DNA from: Alloyangia mangrovi | GTDB lineage: Bacteria; Pseudomonadota; Alphaproteobacteria; Rhodobacterales; Rhodobacteraceae | DNA length: 64,000 nt | Assembly: GCF_002300555.2 (NCBI RefSeq) | Contig: NZ_NTHN02000001.1 | Span: forward strand, 124,001 to 188,000 | Reading direction: 5' to 3' | Part shown: positions 61,607 to 64,000 of the stretch, in pieces | Layout: every line of letters begins with the position of its first letter | Position numbering within the stretch: position 1 is the first letter of the stretch | Position numbers and translations under genes: made by a program | Notes under the pieces: model-generated | The model's input: only the letters and a program-made list of their open reading frames with translations | What the model was told of the DNA's origin: nothing | The model's database searches: none

Positions 61607-62218
61607 ATGCCCTCAGTCGAAAATGAAGCAAAGCTGCTGTCAGACCCGATGGGCGAGATGGACGACATCTCGCTTGGAGAGGCGGTGCGGCAGGCGCGCA
61701 AAGGGCGCGGGCTTTCGCTGCAGACCGTCGCCGAGGGGGTGGGTATTTCCACCGGGCTGCTGAGCCAGATCGAGCGGGGCATCTCTTCGCCTTCGATCCG
61801 CAACCTGAGGGCGATCTGCGAGGCCATCGGTATTCCCTTCCTGTCGCTCTTCGCCGAGACCGACGGCGCCAGCCGCGAGGCCGGGATCATCGTCCGCGAA
61901 GGGCGGCGGCGCACCGTCGATTTCGGTGACAAGGGCATGGTGAAATCCTTCCTCACCGCGCACGACAAGGGCGCGCTGCAGGTCATGGAGATCGTCCTCG
62001 ATCCGGGCGGCAGCTCGGGAGAGGAATCCTATTCCCATGAAGGCGAGGAATGCGGTGTCGTGCTCAGCGGCAAGCTCGAGCTCTGGGTCGAGGATGACCG
62101 TTTCGTGCTGGGTGCGGGCGACGCCTTCCATTTCGAAAGCCGTCGCCCGCACAGGTTCCGCAATCTCGGCAACGAGCAAAGCCGGGTGATGTGGGTGACG
62201 ACGCCGCCAGTCTGGTAG
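61607..62218 (+). CDS. XRE family transcriptional regulator with cupin domain
   Basis: A 203-residue regulator. The helix-turn-helix spans about 22-80 (LGEAVRQARKGRGLSLQTVAEGVGISTGLLSQIERG), and the C-terminal cupin (about 110-200) carries HEGEECGVVLSGKLELWVEDD and FHFESRRPHRFRN with metal-site histidines and glutamate. PuuR-type regulators with this layout control polyamine or amino-acid catabolism, which fits the divergent importer and OrdL/PuuB-like oxidase. Confidence 0.9.
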   Translation: MPSVENEAKLLSDPMGEMDDISLGEAVRQARKGRGLSLQTVAEGVGISTGLLSQIERGISSPSIRNLRAICEAIGIPFLSLFAETDGASREAGIIVREGRRRTVDFGDKGMVKSFLTAHDKGALQVMEIVLDPGGSSGEESYSHEGEECGVVLSGKLELWVEDDRFVLGAGDAFHFESRRPHRFRNLGNEQSRVMWVTTPPVW

Positions 62219-62241
62219 GGCGCCGGGGTCTTCGGCGGCGT

Positions 62242-63037
62242 CTAGTTCCGCTGCTCGAGGCCGAGGAATGCGCGCATGCGCTCGGCCTGGCAGGCGGCCA
62301 TCTCCTTTCCGGCCACTGCCGGAATCCCGTGCAGCCGGGCGGCTTTTAGCAGCGCGGTCTCTTCCGGGTCGGTCAGGGCATCCGCCACGCATCGCGCGCC
62401 TGCGATCAGCGCTTCGACGAAGGGGGGGCGGAGCCGCACCGGGACTTCCGGCCGGTGACGCGTTCACGAGAATGTCCGCGCCGTCCGGCATCTCCGTGGT
62501 CACGCGCAGTCTTGCCGCCGATCGGACCTTTTCCGCCAGCGCCGACGCCCGCTCGGGGTCTGCATCGATGAGGGCAATCTCTTCGGCGTGCCGGTTCGCG
62601 GCCTCTAGGGCGATGGCGCCGCCGGCGGCACCGGCGCCGCAGATCACCAGCCGCGCTCCCGCCAGGGTCGCGCCGCTTTGCTCGATCGCATCCAGCATGC
62701 CGTGGCCGTCGAACATCTCTCCGATCAATGCGCCGCCTTCGCCCAGCCGGACGGTGTTCACGACGCCCAGCAGACGCGCAGTGGCAGAGAGCTCGTCGCA
62801 GGCCAGCGCAAGCGAAGCCTTGTGCGGAACGGTGGTCAGGAAGCCCGGCACGTTCCGGGCCTCGCGCACCCAGCTCAGGAAGGGGTCCAGCCCGGCGGAA
62901 GGCAGATCGATGGGCACGCAGACCGCGTCCTGCCCCCTTGCGTGAAAAACCTCGTTCCAAAGCCTGGGGGTCGCCACCTGCGCCACCGGATCGCCGAGGA
63001 TCGGGATCACCTGCGTGGCGGTCTGGGTCGTTTTCAT
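62242..63037 (-). pseudogene. Shikimate/quinate dehydrogenase family protein, AroE-like (frameshifted)
   Basis: A 264-residue protein when corrected. The NAD(P) motif GAGAAGGAIALEAAN and the catalytic lysine K73 (VPHKASL) and aspartate D110 (FDGHG) are present, but the serine pair of true AroE (HSLSP) is replaced by AQVATP and NTD by MFD, so shikimate specificity is doubtful. The frame breaks at a seven-base run, 62422-62428; six restores PPPFVEALIAGARC. It is divergent from the GntR gene, a catabolic rather than biosynthetic setting. Confidence 0.82.
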
Positions 63038-63144
63038 GCGCGGCCTCCTCGGCAAAAAAACACTGCGCCTCTTGACGCCCTATCTCGAACACTTCTAATA
63101 AAGTTACACATTTTGGAGATCAAGTAACGAAAGGACCCGACGCA

Positions 63145-63834
63145 ATGTTCGGTCGCAAGCCTCAGAAAACGACTGCGGAAACCGTGGTGTCGGTCGTGGC
63201 TGCATCGCTGCGGAGGGACATTGCCTTTGGTGAACTGCCGCCCGACTCCAAGCTGAAGATCGAGGAACTGCGCGCCCGCTATGGCGGGTCCAACCACTCG
63301 GTGCGCGAGGCACTGACGCTGCTTGCCTCCGAGGGGCTGGTGGAGGCCACGGCCCAGCGAGGCTTCCGTGTCGCCTCGGCCACCGAGGCGGATCTTCGGG
63401 ACATCATCAAGTTTCGCGCGGAGCTGGAGCCCCTCGCGCTGAAGTGGTCGATGCAGACGCCCGACATCGCCTGGGAGGGCAGGCTTGTCGCCGCGCTGCA
63501 CGCGGCCGACCGGGCGACGGAGCGGCTGCTTCAGGATCCGGACGGCGCGGTCATGATGTGGGACGAAGCAGGGCGTGCGCTGCACCGCGAGCTCATCGCG
63601 GGCTGCGGCTCGCCGCGGATGATCCGAGTTTTGGGCCAACTCTACGACCAGTCGCGGCGCTTCCGGTTGGCGGCGCTGCGCGAAGGGCGCTGCGACCCGC
63701 GCGTGCTGCGGACGCTGCATGCCGAGATGGTCGAGGCCATTCTCGCCAACGATATCGATGCCGCGGTTCGGGCGCTCGTCGCCGACATCCGGCATGACCT
63801 GGACACATCGCACTCGCGGAGGAGCGATCCCTAG
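63145..63834 (+). CDS. GntR family transcriptional regulator (FadR/FCD subfamily)
   Basis: A 229-residue regulator. The winged helix covers about 15-80 (ASLRRDIAFGELPPDSKLKIEELRARYGGSNHSVREAL), with the FCD domain behind it (DIIKFRAELEPLALKW; metal-site D/H pattern in WDEAGRALHRELIAG and later histidines). It lies between the divergent AroE-like gene and a co-directional ABC-type binding-protein gene and probably regulates both. Confidence 0.9.
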   Translation: MFGRKPQKTTAETVVSVVAASLRRDIAFGELPPDSKLKIEELRARYGGSNHSVREALTLLASEGLVEATAQRGFRVASATEADLRDIIKFRAELEPLALKWSMQTPDIAWEGRLVAALHAADRATERLLQDPDGAVMMWDEAGRALHRELIAGCGSPRMIRVLGQLYDQSRRFRLAALREGRCDPRVLRTLHAEMVEAILANDIDAAVRALVADIRHDLDTSHSRRSDP

Positions 63835-63843
63835 ACCATCTAG

Positions 63844-63858
63844 GCCTCGGTTCGAGGC
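63844..63858 (+). other. Small hairpin between gntR and the binding-protein gene
   Basis: GCCTCG and CGAGGC pair around a 3-nt loop in the 50-bp gap, followed by AT-containing sequence and a strong ribosome site. It may be a processing or weak termination element separating regulator from transporter expression. Confidence 0.3.
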
Positions 63859-63884
63859 ACTTATCTGAAGGAGGAGGACCCCAA

Positions 63885-64000
63885 ATGAAAACTCTGACAA
63901 GGCGCGCTACGCTGGCTGTCATCGGCGGCGCACTCGCCACGCCCTACCTGGTGCGCTCCGCGCGCGCCGGCACCACGGTGAACGTCGGGGCCATGCGCTT
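63885..64000 (+). CDS. ABC-type substrate-binding protein, Tat-exported (3' partial)
   Basis: The first 38 codons only. The N-terminus MKTLTRRATLAVIGGALATP is a twin-arginine signal, with likely cleavage after ARA and a mature start GTTVNVGAMRF, which resembles NMT1/TauA-type binding proteins. GAAGGAGGAGG precedes the ATG. The rest lies beyond the window, so the family is provisional. Confidence 0.6.
   Translation, partial: MKTLTRRATLAVIGGALATPYLVRSARAGTTVNVGAMR

Noticed and set aside
1-64000. CRISPR array, integrase with attachment site, or prophage genes
   Set aside because: No regularly spaced repeats, no integrase or phage structural genes and no tRNA-flanking direct repeats were seen.

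Overview
The window is GC-rich, gene-dense DNA whose gene content (many ABC and TRAP importers, FadN/FadA/FadE beta-oxidation, LivK- and DctP-type binding proteins, 5-oxoprolinase genes, an anti-Shine-Dalgarno sRNA of the CcsR/cuckoo type) points to a Rhodobacterales alphaproteobacterium of the Roseobacter/Salipiger kind. It reads as a catabolic-gene segment: nearly every block pairs an importer with the enzymes and regulator for its substrate. I saw no rRNA, complete tRNA, CRISPR array or prophage. The only mobile DNA is an IS30-type transposase remnant.

Layout. 1-1.3 kb: 3' end of a dihydropyrimidinase gene. 1.4-11.9 kb, minus strand: a fatty-acid degradation locus (FadL porin, FadD ligase, MerR regulator, FadA, FadN, FadE, SDR), with a long palindrome upstream of fadL. 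12.2-12.5 kb: a probable small RNA with two hairpins that each display CCTCCTCCC in the loop. 12.9-13.9 kb: RES/Xre toxin-antitoxin pair. 14.4-23.3 kb: iron alcohol dehydrogenase and sialidase-like protein divergent from a peptide-type ABC importer and a DUF475 membrane protein. 23.3-32.1 kb: IS30 remnant, an aldo/keto reductase-RidA fusion, LivMHFG, a GntR regulator, a TIGR04076-like protein, a second aldo/keto reductase and a LivK-type binding protein. 32.2-46.0 kb, minus strand: D-ribulokinase, two M24 peptidases, a COG0523/CobW GTPase, a spermidine-type ABC importer, three amidohydrolases and a TetR regulator. 46.7-48.0 kb: APC permease. 48.6-57.8 kb: a LysR-headed 5-oxoproline/D-glutamate locus (DUF1445, TRAP importer, DUF2848, amidase, PxpB, PxpC, PxpA). 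57.9-61.4 kb: polar amino-acid ABC importer with an amino-acid/amine oxidase, divergent from an XRE-cupin regulator. 61.6-64 kb: an AroE-like dehydrogenase, a GntR regulator and the start of another binding protein.

Data-quality caution. Eleven genes are frameshifted, each at a G or C homopolymer of 6-9 bases. Changing one run by a single base restores a full-length, conserved protein every time. I treat these as homopolymer miscounts rather than real gene decay, but type them as pseudogene because they are broken in this sequence. One repair predicts that the aldo/keto reductase and RidA reading frames are a single fused protein.
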